From NCBI RefSeq assembly GCF_002157465.1, contig NZ_NHOC01000001.1, positions 211,261 through 275,260 on the forward strand: a stretch of 64,000 nucleotides of DNA, in the 5' to 3' direction. Below the pieces are notes generated by a model. The model had not been told where the DNA came from. It did not search any database and saw only the letters and a program-made list of their open reading frames with translations. Shown one piece after another: positions 54,359 through 61,269 of the stretch (positions are counted from its first letter, which is position 1; every line of letters begins with the position of its first letter). Made by a program: the position numbers and the translations under genes. This stretch comes from Butyricicoccus porcorum. Lineage in GTDB: Bacteria > Bacillota > Clostridia > Oscillospirales > Butyricicoccaceae.

Positions 54359-54954
54359 GGTTCTTCCTCCTCATCGTCATCGACCGGACGCGCTTCCACA
54401 TCGATAATTTTCTGGTTTTCATAGGTTTTATTTGCGCGGTTCATGCGGAAAATAATAATCAGATCGGACAGGCCGCTGTATACCAGCGCAATACCGATCA
54501 GGCGGAAGGTCAGCTCCGCAGTCGAATAGGGGTTCATCAGGATCACCGCACCAAAAACAACCGTAATGATGCCCAGAACCAGCACCGAGGTGCCGGACGG
54601 ATCACCGAAGCGGCGCAGGCCAATGCCGTGCCGCACATTGACAATGCCATCGATCAACAAAATCAGGCCGACCACAATCGGCAGGATCGAGCTGATGGTT
54701 TTGGGCTGGCTGATGACAAAAATACCAGTCCCCGCCGCAATGACACTGATGAGAATCGTGCCCACGCGAGCGACATGGTCGCGCAGACAGCCGAGCACGC
54801 CCAACACGCCCCAGGCAATCAACAGCGCACCGATGACATAACATGCAATCTTCAAAAACATATCGGGGAACAGCAGCAGTGCGATGCCCAGTGCAAGGCA
54901 GCCGACAGCCGTAAGAATCATACTGCTGCGGATACTGCGGAATGTTTCAAACAT
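54355..54954 (-). CDS. HdeD/DUF308-family membrane protein
   Basis: The 199-residue protein has six short transmembrane helices in three pairs (DUF308 repeats) and an acidic C-terminus (RPVDDDEEEEP). HdeD-like proteins are stress-linked in E. coli but of unknown function in Firmicutes. The start at 54954 follows GAGGAGGG. It is co-transcribed with the zinc-type ArsR repressor, so it may itself be zinc-responsive. Confidence 0.88.
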   Translation of the reverse strand: MFETFRSIRSSMILTAVGCLALGIALLLFPDMFLKIACYVIGALLIAWGVLGVLGCLRDHVARVGTILISVIAAGTGIFVISQPKTISSILPIVVGLILLIDGIVNVRHGIGLRRFGDPSGTSVLVLGIITVVFGAVILMNPYSTAELTFRLIGIALVYSGLSDLIIIFRMNRANKTYENQKIIDVEARPVDDDEEEEP

Positions 54955-54972
54955 AATAAAATCCCTCCTCAA

Positions 54973-54992
54973 ATGCGGCAAATGTGCCGCAT
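54973..54992 (-). promoter_or_regulatory. Inverted repeat in the hdeD-arsR leader
   Basis: Perfect 8-bp arms ATGCGGCA-N4-TGCCGCAT between promoter and ribosome-binding site. It could be an operator or an mRNA hairpin; it does not match the usual TGAA-type ArsR consensus. Confidence 0.5.
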
Positions 54993-55003
54993 GGTTTACT
55001 TTG

Positions 55004-55032
55004 ATTGTACGGCATCCCACTCGCTGTGTCAA
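55004..55032 (-). promoter_or_regulatory. Promoter of hdeD-arsR
   Basis: On the minus strand, TTGACA (55027-55032), 17-base spacer and TACAAT (55004-55009). Confidence 0.85.
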
Positions 55033-55108
55033 TGACCAGCTGTGCTGCCATGTCCCTCTGCCTCCGGAGTGAAAAAATGAATAAACTCTGACAGTTGTGC
55101 GCGGCTGC

Positions 55109-55137
55109 TTGCAATTTCTCCTTATTTGGTGTACTAT
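55109..55137 (+). promoter_or_regulatory. Promoter of the CobW pair
   Basis: TTGCAA (55109-55114), 17-base spacer and TACTAT (55132-55137), divergent from the hdeD-arsR promoter. I see no convincing Zur box. Confidence 0.7.
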
Positions 55138-55199
55138 CATCATTGGGAACTTTTCCCCATCACAAAATCGTTTATAAAATCTAACAGAAGGTGTTTGAT

Positions 55200-56336
55200 A
55201 TGACGAAAATTGACATTATTTCCGGCTTTCTCGGCGCAGGCAAAACCACGCTGATCCGCAAGCTGCTGGAAGGCCCGCTGAAGGGCAAAAAAGTCGTCCT
55301 CATCGAAAACGAATTCGGTGAGATCGGCATTGACGGCGGCTTCCTCAAGGATGCCGGCATTGAAATCACTGAGATGAATTCCGGCTGCATCTGCTGCACG
55401 CTGGTCGGCGATTTCGGCAAGGCGCTGCACGATGTCCTCGAGCAGTTCACCCCGGACCGCATCATCATCGAGCCGTCCGGCGTCGGTAAGCTGTCCGATG
55501 TCGCCGCTGCTGTCCAGCCGGTACTCAAAGAGGGTGAGGTCGAGATGGGCTGCCTGACTACCGTCTGCGATGCCTCCAAGTGCCGCATGTATATCAAGAA
55601 CTTCGGTGAGTTCTACAACAATCAGCTGGAGAGCGCAGGCACAATTGTCCTGAGCCGCACGCAGAACATCAGTGAAAAGCGCCTGGATGAAGCATTGAAG
55701 CTGATCCGTGAGCACGCGGGTGAGCACACCAGCATCATCACCACGCCGTGGGATGAGCTGACCGGCGAGCAGATTTATGACGTCATGTGTGCCGACGGCC
55801 ACCAGGCCCTGCTGGATGCCGCCGAGCTGTATGCGCATGAGGAGCATCACCACCATCACCATGACCACGAGCATCATCATCATGACCATGAGGAACATGA
55901 GCACCATCATGCGCATGACGAGCACTGCGGCTGCGGTCACGACCACGAGCATGACCACGAACACCATCATCACGACCATGACGAGCACGAGCACCATCAT
56001 GAGCATCATTATGATGAAAACGGCGTCTGCTCCTGCGGCCATCACCATCACGACCACGACGCGGATGAAGTCTTCACAAGCTGGGGTATGGAAACCGCAC
56101 ACAAATACACGGAGGACGACCTGCGCGCCCGCCTGGAACAGCTGGGGGATACCGAACTGTTCGGTATGGTTCTGCGCGCCAAGGGCATTGTCCCGGCACA
56201 GGATGGCGGCTGGCTGCACTTCGACATGGTTCCGGAAGAAATCGAACTGCGCCGCGGCAGTGCGGATTACACCGGTCGCCTGTGCGTCATCGGCTCCGGC
56301 ATCAAGGAAGACGCACTCGCAGAGCTGTTCGCCTGA
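55200..56336 (+). CDS. CobW/ZNG-type GTPase with very His-rich insert
   Basis: The 378-residue G3E GTPase has Walker A GFLGAGKTT, the metal-binding CxCC (GCICCTL), the EPSG motif and, at about residues 215-285, a stretch dominated by His, Asp and Glu with clusters of up to six consecutive histidines. CobW-family ZNG proteins deliver zinc to client metalloproteins; the His tract probably stores or collects zinc. ATG 55200 is preferred over GTG 55191 because AGAAGG is then 9 bases away. It is 9 bases upstream of a second CobW-type gene. Confidence 0.92.
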   Translation: MTKIDIISGFLGAGKTTLIRKLLEGPLKGKKVVLIENEFGEIGIDGGFLKDAGIEITEMNSGCICCTLVGDFGKALHDVLEQFTPDRIIIEPSGVGKLSDVAAAVQPVLKEGEVEMGCLTTVCDASKCRMYIKNFGEFYNNQLESAGTIVLSRTQNISEKRLDEALKLIREHAGEHTSIITTPWDELTGEQIYDVMCADGHQALLDAAELYAHEEHHHHHHDHEHHHHDHEEHEHHHAHDEHCGCGHDHEHDHEHHHHDHDEHEHHHEHHYDENGVCSCGHHHHDHDADEVFTSWGMETAHKYTEDDLRARLEQLGDTELFGMVLRAKGIVPAQDGGWLHFDMVPEEIELRRGSADYTGRLCVIGSGIKEDALAELFA

Positions 56337-56345
56337 GGTGCCTGT

Positions 56346-57290
56346 ATGGAAATACCTGTATATTTCTTTACCGGCTTTCTGGAAAGCGGCAAAACCTCAT
56401 TCATTGAATCCATCCTGAAGGACCCGAATTTTGCCGAAGGCGAGCGCACCCTGCTGTTGATGTGCGAAGATGGCGAAGTCGAATATGATTACGAGCTTCT
56501 GCGCGATACCAACTGTGTGCTCAAGCTGGTGGAAAACCAGGAGGATTTCAACCGTCTGCTGCTGCACGAATGCAACCGCAAATACAAGCCGGAACGTGTC
56601 ATTGTCGAGTGGAACGGCATGTGGAAGCTATCGGATATCAAGCCCGGCACCTTCCCGAAGAGCTGGACGCTCTATCAGACCGTCACAACCGTGAATGCGC
56701 AGACCTTTGACGTCTATTTCCAGAATATGGGCGGCTATATGTTTGAAATGCTCCAGCAGACCGATATGATTGTGTTCAACCGTTCAGATGAAAAGACAAA
56801 GGAAATCGTCAAAAACCGCCGTGTGCGCCTGATTAACCGCCGTGCAGACATTTTCCTCGACTATCCAAACGGTGAAAGTGAAGTCTATCAGGAGGATCTG
56901 AGCGCAAATCTCGACCTCTCCGCCGATATCGTCGATATCTCGGAATCGGTTTATGGTCAGTGGTATTTCGACGCGATGGAGCACACCGAAAAATATGCCG
57001 GACATACCGTGCGTTATCTGTGCCAGGTATATCGTCCGAAGGGCATGCAGAAAAACTGCTTTGCTGCCGGACGGTTTACCATGCTGTGCTGTGCAGAGGA
57101 TATTACCTTCCTCGCCATGGTATGCAAACATCCATCCGCAGATACACTGGTTGACCGCGATTGGTACATGGTGACAGCGGAAGTCCGCGATGAATTTTTC
57201 CCGGAATATCAGGGAAAAGGCCCGGTGCTTTATGTCAAGTCCCTTGTCCCGGCAGAAAAGCCGCAGGATGATATCTGCTATATCAAATAA
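56346..57290 (+). CDS. CobW-type GTPase fused to a YcgQ-like C-terminal domain
   Basis: The 314-residue protein begins with a G3E GTPase domain (Walker A GFLESGKTS). It lacks the CxCC motif, and EPSG is replaced by EWNG. The C-terminal 75 residues (GMQKNCFAAGRFTMLCCAED onward, ending near VLYVKSLVPAEKP) resemble the C-terminal domain of YcgQ/TIGR03943 proteins, including the AGR(F)-M-x-C-C pattern. YcgQ-YcgR works with CobW proteins in zinc supply in Bacillus. A natural fusion of both is consistent with a common pathway. No YcgR permease is in the window. Confidence 0.82.
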   Translation: MEIPVYFFTGFLESGKTSFIESILKDPNFAEGERTLLLMCEDGEVEYDYELLRDTNCVLKLVENQEDFNRLLLHECNRKYKPERVIVEWNGMWKLSDIKPGTFPKSWTLYQTVTTVNAQTFDVYFQNMGGYMFEMLQQTDMIVFNRSDEKTKEIVKNRRVRLINRRADIFLDYPNGESEVYQEDLSANLDLSADIVDISESVYGQWYFDAMEHTEKYAGHTVRYLCQVYRPKGMQKNCFAAGRFTMLCCAEDITFLAMVCKHPSADTLVDRDWYMVTAEVRDEFFPEYQGKGPVLYVKSLVPAEKPQDDICYIK

Positions 57291-57306
57291 AATTGTCCCG
57301 CATACT

Positions 57307-57348
57307 TTCCCCTCGATCTTTCTGAAGGATTGAGGGGAATTTTTTTGA
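57307..57348 (+). terminator. Terminator of the CobW operon
   Basis: Stem TTCCCCTC...GAGGGGAA with inner GATC/GATT pairing, followed by T7. Confidence 0.88.
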
Positions 57349-57456
57349 TTTCGCCCGATCCGGGCAGGATGACAGCGCGTTCCACAAAAAAATATCTATT
57401 GATTTCCAGACCGAATTTTTCTGTCATTATATCATTATATTTGACAGAATACAACA

Positions 57457-57485
57457 TTGACTTTGCATTGTTCTCAGACTATTAT
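57457..57485 (+). promoter_or_regulatory. Promoter of the small overlapping genes
   Basis: TTGACT (57457-57462), 17-base spacer and TATTAT (57480-57485), in a strikingly A/T-rich interval (57349-57595). Confidence 0.7.
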
Positions 57486-57605
57486 TTAATTATAAAAGAA
57501 TTTAAGCAGAATATATCACGCAAAAACGAGATATTTCGACATAATTTTCGTCAAAACAATTTTCTGCCATTTTCCGACAATATTCTCAAATGAAGGGTGT
57601 TGGGT

Positions 57606-58001
57606 ATGTGTTCGTTAAAAGAACTTTCAGAAGAATATTTGCATAACGCAGCTGTAATGGAAGCACGCATCCAACAGCTGGAGGCTCAGGCTTCCCGCAC
57701 GATTTCCCTCGAAGTGCGCCGAAAACTGCGCAGACGGATCAATACCCTGCACATTATGGTATGTGAAAGCCGACAGACTGCATTTCATCTTGAACACTAT
57801 TATGACAAGCCGGAGGAAGGAGCTGTCTATGTCAAACCAAAGCCACAGCGCGGCAGGCCAAAAAAGAAATTCAGTCGCTACGGATATGGAACTGCGACGC
57901 CGGCTCTTGTCATGCATGGCAGAAACGCTGACAAGCCAACAGTATCAGGTATTCGTTCTGAACTTTCTCGAAGGAATGCCGCAAAAGGAAATCGCGGCTG
58001 A
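57606..58001 (+). CDS. Small coiled-coil protein overlapping a sigma-like gene
   Basis: The product (131 residues) starts MCSLKELSEEYLHNAAVMEA. Its first 75 residues form a helical region ending in TAFHLEHYYDKP. The pattern of a helix with R-R-I-N-x-L and a terminal L-E-x-Y-Y is common in small proteins encoded before sigma-70-like genes in clostridial accessory regions. The C-terminal part, from an RGRPKKK AT-hook-like motif, is read in a frame overlapping the next gene by 173 bases, so its reality is less sure. ATG 57606 follows GAAGGG. Confidence 0.6.
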   Translation: MCSLKELSEEYLHNAAVMEARIQQLEAQASRTISLEVRRKLRRRINTLHIMVCESRQTAFHLEHYYDKPEEGAVYVKPKPQRGRPKKKFSRYGYGTATPALVMHGRNADKPTVSGIRSELSRRNAAKGNRG

Positions 58002-58131
58002 ATTCGGCCTGTCCCGTTCAGCCGTATGTAAAACCGTTGCGGCAGCAAAATACCGCCTGCGTCTTGCGTTGGGCTATACCTTTGAACCGCCTGATCCCGA
58101 TGAGGATTTCTATGAAACCGAAGTGGATTGA
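57829..58131 (+). CDS. Sigma-70 region 4-like protein
   Basis: The 100-residue protein has a helix-turn-helix like sigma region 4 (QQYQVFVLNFLEGMPQKEIA followed by FGLSRSAVCKTVAAAKYRLR). No region 2 is present, so it may be a YlxM-like or phage-type partial sigma rather than a full factor. The start at 57829 (MSNQSHS) follows GGAGGAAGGAG. It overlaps the preceding gene by 173 bases in another frame. This frame is the better supported of the two in the overlap because of its HTH. Confidence 0.75.
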   Translation: MSNQSHSAAGQKRNSVATDMELRRRLLSCMAETLTSQQYQVFVLNFLEGMPQKEIAAEFGLSRSAVCKTVAAAKYRLRLALGYTFEPPDPDEDFYETEVD

Positions 58132-58332
58132 CCTGTTTGCATGATCCCGTCCAGCTGCGTCCCCCCAAAGCACACATCCAACGTACTCCTGATTCATTTA
58201 TATTCTCCCTGTTTTCTCTCTATTTCCTGCCCAGAATATATGCAGCCGGGCGGATCATATAAAAAAGTCCGGACAGCTTGTCCGGACTTTTGCGCTCTAT
58301 CTGGGAATAACAATTTTGTACAGCCCTTTCAG
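58132..58332. other. Non-coding stretch
   Basis: Apart from the terminator at 58263-58291 I see no gene, only C/T-rich sequence leading into the structured repeat. Confidence 0.4.
58263..58291. terminator. Terminator after the sigma-like gene
   Basis: 13-bp perfect stem AAAAGTCCGGACA / TGTCCGGACTTTT; functional in either direction. Confidence 0.85.
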
Positions 58333-58419
58333 TCAACCCTCGGCAGGGCAACTGCCGGACCATCCGTCCGGCATGTTCGCTGCGCGCGGAAGCGCGCCAG
58401 ACGTTTCTTTTGTTCTAAT
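58333..58419. repeat. Structured 87-base repeat, copy 1
   Basis: Contains three small hairpins: CGGCAG-GGCAA-CTGCCG, GCCGGAC-CATCC-GTCCGGC and GCGCGC-GGAA-GCGCGC, then GTTTCTTTTGTTCTAAT. It differs from copy 2 at three positions. Confidence 0.85.
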
Positions 58420-58471
58420 AGAAAAGCCATCAAGCGCTGCATACTTTCAAAAATAAACTGTTTTTCTCAAT

Positions 58472-58558
58472 TCAACTCTCGGTGGGGCAACTGCCGGACC
58501 ATCCGTCCGGCATGTTCGCTGCGCGCGGAAGCGCGCCAGACGTTTCTTTTGTTCTAAT
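58472..58558. repeat. Structured 87-base repeat, copy 2
   Basis: Direct copy of the element at 58333, 139 bases downstream. The two differences in the first hairpin (CGGCAG to CGGTGG) turn C-G and A-T pairs into wobble pairs, so the stem survives as RNA. Confidence 0.85.
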
Positions 58559-58584
58559 CTTTTCTTTTCGCAAAGAAAAGATTA
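58555..58584 (-). terminator. Terminator of tyrA
   Basis: 13-bp perfect stem TAATCTTTTCTTT / AAAGAAAAGATTA with a TCGC loop. The stem begins with the tyrA stop codon, so termination and translation end coincide. Confidence 0.75.
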
Positions 58585-59421
58585 GCCGAATTGTTCCTTG
58601 CGCAGGCGACCGTCGCGCAGGAGTGAAAACAGCGTGTCGGCGTCCTCCTGATCGATGGCGTCGCGGTACTCCGTCAGGTGCCGAATCATTTCATCAATTT
58701 CCGCCACCAGCGGCTTTTTGTTCTCAATAAACAGCTCTGTCCACATAGTCTCATTCAGATATGCCACACGCGTCAAATCCCGATAGCTGCCACCGGAATA
58801 TCCCTTGTGTTCCATCTCAGATGGGCTCTTAATATATGCACTTGAAACAATATGGCACAGCTGCGAGGTATAGGCAATCATACGGTCATGATGTTCCGGT
58901 GTCGTAATCACCAGTTGGCTGAAACCGATTGCCGCAAACATATGCTTGACCTCATGGACAATATCCGGTGTGGACGCCTCCGTCGGCACAATCAACATGC
59001 TTGCACCCTTATACAGATCCGCACTGGATGCTTTATAGCCGGAAACCTCACGTCCTGCCATCGGATGTCCGCCAACATAATACAGTCCATGTGCCTTACA
59101 CAACCCTGTCAACCGTTCCACCAGATAGCTTTTGATCCCGCAGTCATCCGTAATAATACAGCCCGGCTTAAAGCAGTCAATATGCTGCTCAACAAAATCA
59201 CATGAAACCTTCGGATACATAGACAACAGGACAACATCTGCTTCCTTCAGATTTTCTTCTGTGCCAATGGCATCAATTGCACCCTGTTCCAGCGCAAGCT
59301 CTGCGGTGCTCCGCGTGCGATTAAAGCCAATCACTATGTAATCCGTGTACTTTTTAAATGCACGGGCAAATGATCCGCCGATCAGTCCGAGACCGACAAT
59401 GGCTATGGTTTTCTGTTTCAT
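58582..59421 (-). CDS. tyrA: Prephenate dehydrogenase
   Basis: The 279-residue enzyme has the Rossmann motif VGLGLIGGSFA, then GGHPMAGREVSGY and HDRMIAYTSQLCHIVSSA, where the histidines are catalytic. It converts prephenate to 4-hydroxyphenylpyruvate for tyrosine. It is the short form without the C-terminal ACT regulatory domain. It is not in an aro operon here and has its own promoter and terminator. Confidence 0.95.
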   Translation of the reverse strand: MKQKTIAIVGLGLIGGSFARAFKKYTDYIVIGFNRTRSTAELALEQGAIDAIGTEENLKEADVVLLSMYPKVSCDFVEQHIDCFKPGCIITDDCGIKSYLVERLTGLCKAHGLYYVGGHPMAGREVSGYKASSADLYKGASMLIVPTEASTPDIVHEVKHMFAAIGFSQLVITTPEHHDRMIAYTSQLCHIVSSAYIKSPSEMEHKGYSGGSYRDLTRVAYLNETMWTELFIENKKPLVAEIDEMIRHLTEYRDAIDQEDADTLFSLLRDGRLRKEQFG

Positions 59422-59455
59422 ATCATCGTTCCTTCGTATTTTTTATGCTCACTTT

Positions 59456-59484
59456 ATTGTAGCAAGGGGAAAATGCAAAGTCAA
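59456..59484 (-). promoter_or_regulatory. Promoter of tyrA
   Basis: On the minus strand, TTGACT (59479-59484), 17-base spacer and TACAAT (59456-59461). Confidence 0.85.
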
Positions 59485-59581
59485 TGCCGCGGGATACTTT
59501 TACTGTTTAAAGCATGAAATTTACCTGTATTTCTGTAATAACAAAAGCGAACGCCGCAGAGAATAACAATGAATTATATAG

Positions 59582-59609
59582 AAAAACACCGGCCGGAGAA
59601 CTCCGACCG
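59582..59609 (-). terminator. Terminator of the secreted protein gene
   Basis: Stem CGGCCGGAG (59590-59598) / CTCCGACCG (59601-59609), one mismatch, followed on the minus strand by GTGTTTTTC. Confidence 0.75.
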
Positions 59610-59659
59610 ATGTCAAGATCTGTGTTTATACCCCCAAATTTCACGGAAACTATCGCAAA

Positions 59660-60076
59660 TCAATTATATCTGAGATAATACCCGCCGCCAATGCCGTCAA
59701 TTTTTGTGATATTTCCGAAATGTGTTCCCCCATTATACGTGTGAATCTTCGCATTCACAGTTCTACCCGCATATGCCAACTGAATTGTCGCTCCCTCTTT
59801 GATCGAACCTGTAATTTTATACGTGAGCTCATCCCCATTTCCCAAAGAAATAAAGGGCAAGTCAAATCTGGTGTACAACTTAATGACGCCGTATTTATCA
59901 TCCCACCGATGGGAAATCATTTTAGCCCCATTGTTGTTGCCTGTATTCACCTTCGAGTAGTCACTGCTCAGCCTCACATTAAATACGTTGGAAGCGCCAC
60001 TGGCTGCACTTGCTGGAACCGCCAGAGCAGTTACCATCATTGTCAGCACTAACATCATCGCCATGATCTTTTTCAT
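59660..60076 (-). CDS. Small secreted protein of unknown function
   Basis: The 138-residue precursor has a clear signal peptide (MKKIMAMMLVLTMMVTALAV, cleavage likely after PASA at about residue 25). The mature part of about 110 residues is polar, rich in Gly, Asn and Tyr, without cysteine, and ends GGGYYLRYN. The start at 60076 follows GGAGG. It is divergent from a small HTH gene and its promoter holds repeated operators, so expression is probably conditional. It might be a bacteriocin-like or cell-surface peptide, but no family is recognised. The region is lower in GC than the surroundings. Confidence 0.8.
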   Translation of the reverse strand: MKKIMAMMLVLTMMVTALAVPASAASGASNVFNVRLSSDYSKVNTGNNNGAKMISHRWDDKYGVIKLYTRFDLPFISLGNGDELTYKITGSIKEGATIQLAYAGRTVNAKIHTYNGGTHFGNITKIDGIGGGYYLRYN

Positions 60077-60104
60077 GCTATCATCCTCCATTTTTAATTT
60101 TAAG

Positions 60105-60152
60105 ATAGGCTATTTTTAGCCCTATAGTACCAAACTTAGCCCTATTTGTCAA
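60105..60152 (-). promoter_or_regulatory. Promoter of the secreted protein with repeated operators
   Basis: On the minus strand, TTGACA (60147-60152), 17-base spacer and TACTAT (60124-60129). TTAGCCCTAT occurs twice, at 60116-60125 and 60136-60145 (20 bases apart, about two helical turns), overlapping the -10 and the spacer. A partial inverted copy (ATAGGCTA, 60105-60112) follows. Confidence 0.78.
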
Positions 60153-60190
60153 GCAGTTCTTTTTACAATAGGTAAAAGGAGCGTGATCAT

Positions 60191-60433
60191 TTGAGTCTAA
60201 ATTCTGCAATAAAAAATCGTATTTTACAACTTTTGGATGAGTATAATATGTCAATTTATAAACTTTCTGCAATTTGCGCCATGCCGCAGTCCAGTATCAA
60301 AAATATTTTATACGGAAAAAGCCAGAGCCCGAAGGTTGTGACAATCAAGCTCATTTGCGATGGTTTGGGGATGACACTGGCAGAGTTTTTTGATACTGAG
60401 GAATTCAATCATTTAGATGTAGAGATTAAGTAG
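60191..60433 (+). CDS. Small XRE-family regulator, TTG start
   Basis: The 80-residue protein is a single HTH_3 domain (MSIYKLSAICAMPQSSIKNI, then PKVVTIKLICDGLGMTLAEF). It starts at TTG 60191, 9 bases after AAAGGAG; no ATG is available nearby. It is divergent from the secreted protein gene and the likely user of the TTAGCCCTAT repeats. TTG initiation suggests deliberately low expression. Confidence 0.85.
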   Translation: MSLNSAIKNRILQLLDEYNMSIYKLSAICAMPQSSIKNILYGKSQSPKVVTIKLICDGLGMTLAEFFDTEEFNHLDVEIK

Positions 60434-60515
60434 AAAAAACTCCCATTGGAGTGTTTTGGACTGTTCCCCGTTGAACAGACAGAAAAACAAAACACTATCG
60501 TAGAATAGCGAGAAT

Positions 60516-60750
60516 TTACGCGGTCTTGCTCCTGATTTCAAAGGGAGTGAGACCGTTTTTCATGTTGATACGTTGAAAATTGTAGCAATAGACAACTGAA
60601 AAACCAACTGCTCAATATCAGATCTGGTTGCGTAATCCGAACGATATAGATTCCCCGATGCCCTTATCACAATGCTGCCATGGAAAATTTCTCCGGAACT
60701 TTTCAGATAGAGCATATATTCCGGGAACAGCCCAGTCTTTCATAAAGATA
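60516..60750 (-). pseudogene. IS3-family transposase remnant
   Basis: On the minus strand the last codons read YCYNFQRINMKNGLTPFEIR then SKTA-stop. This matches the C-terminal end of IS3/IS150-type transposases (YN-x-x-R-I-x-x-K-x-G-L-T-P-x-E-Y/I-R). The preceding sequence gives DIEQLVF in a different frame, with stop codons, so the gene is truncated and frameshifted. No intact inverted repeats are visible. Confidence 0.75.
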
Positions 60751-60751
60751 G

Positions 60752-60784
60752 AAAAAAAGACAGATCCAAACTGGATCTGTCTTT
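60752..60784 (-). terminator. Terminator of the rRNA operon
   Basis: 13-bp stem AAAGACAGATCCA / TGGATCTGTCTTT followed on the minus strand by T7, a few bases after 5S rRNA. Confidence 0.92.
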
Positions 60785-60791
60785 CGTTTGT

Positions 60792-60907
60792 GTAGGCATC
60801 GACCTATCTTCCCGGGCCGTCGCCAGCCAAGTATTGTCGGCGTAAATGAGCTTAACTACCGTGTTCGGAATGGGAACGGGTGTACCCTCATCACAAAAAA
60901 CACCTAC
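60792..60907 (-). rRNA. rrf: 5S ribosomal RNA
   Basis: 116 bases. The ends GTAGGTG and GCCTAC pair as helix I, and the conserved core CCCATTCCGAACACGG is present. Termini are set by helix I and could shift by a base or two. Confidence 0.95.
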
Positions 60908-60937
60908 TACCTTTTCTTTTCAGAAAAGACCTTTGTT

Positions 60938-60966
60938 ACTATAACACATTCTCTGCGTTATGTCAA
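60938..60966 (-). promoter_or_regulatory. Promoter directly upstream of 5S rRNA
   Basis: On the minus strand, TTGACA (60961-60966), 17-base spacer and TATAGT (60938-60943), lying entirely between tRNA-Glu and 5S. It would start a transcript with a leader of about 25 bases. Confidence 0.75.
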
Positions 60967-60974
60967 GAAAAAAT

Positions 60975-61049
60975 TGGTGACCCGTGGGAGAATCGAACTC
61001 CCGTTTACGGCGTGAGAGGCCGTCGTCTTAGCCGCTTGACCAACGGGCC
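60975..61049 (-). tRNA. tRNA-Glu (CTC)
   Basis: Acceptor GGCCCGT / ACGGGTC, anticodon loop CTCTCAC (anticodon CTC) and encoded CCA. It lies between 23S and 5S. Confidence 0.94.
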
Positions 61050-61087
61050 ATTTCCACACACCGTATTTATCGGTGTCCAGAAAGAAG

Positions 61088-61163
61088 TGGTACACCATCG
61101 GGGACTCGAACCCAGGACCCACTGATTAAGAGTCAGTTGCTCTACCATCTGAGCTAATGGTGC
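61088..61163 (-). tRNA. tRNA-Lys (CTT)
   Basis: Acceptor GCACCAT / ATGGTGT, anticodon loop CTCTTAA (anticodon CTT) and encoded CCA. It is about 105 bases after the 23S 3' end. Confidence 0.94.
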
Positions 61164-61269
61164 ATTTCGTCAACTTTTTCTCGTGAGTTTTGCATTATCT
61201 GCGCCCTCAAAACTGAACAGCAATACTCGTGACAGAAGCTTTTTCCGAGTTTACCCAAATCATAATTCA

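Noticed and set aside
55033-55199. Zur box in the divergent zinc-gene promoter region
   Set aside because: No convincing AT-rich dyad of the expected form was found by eye.
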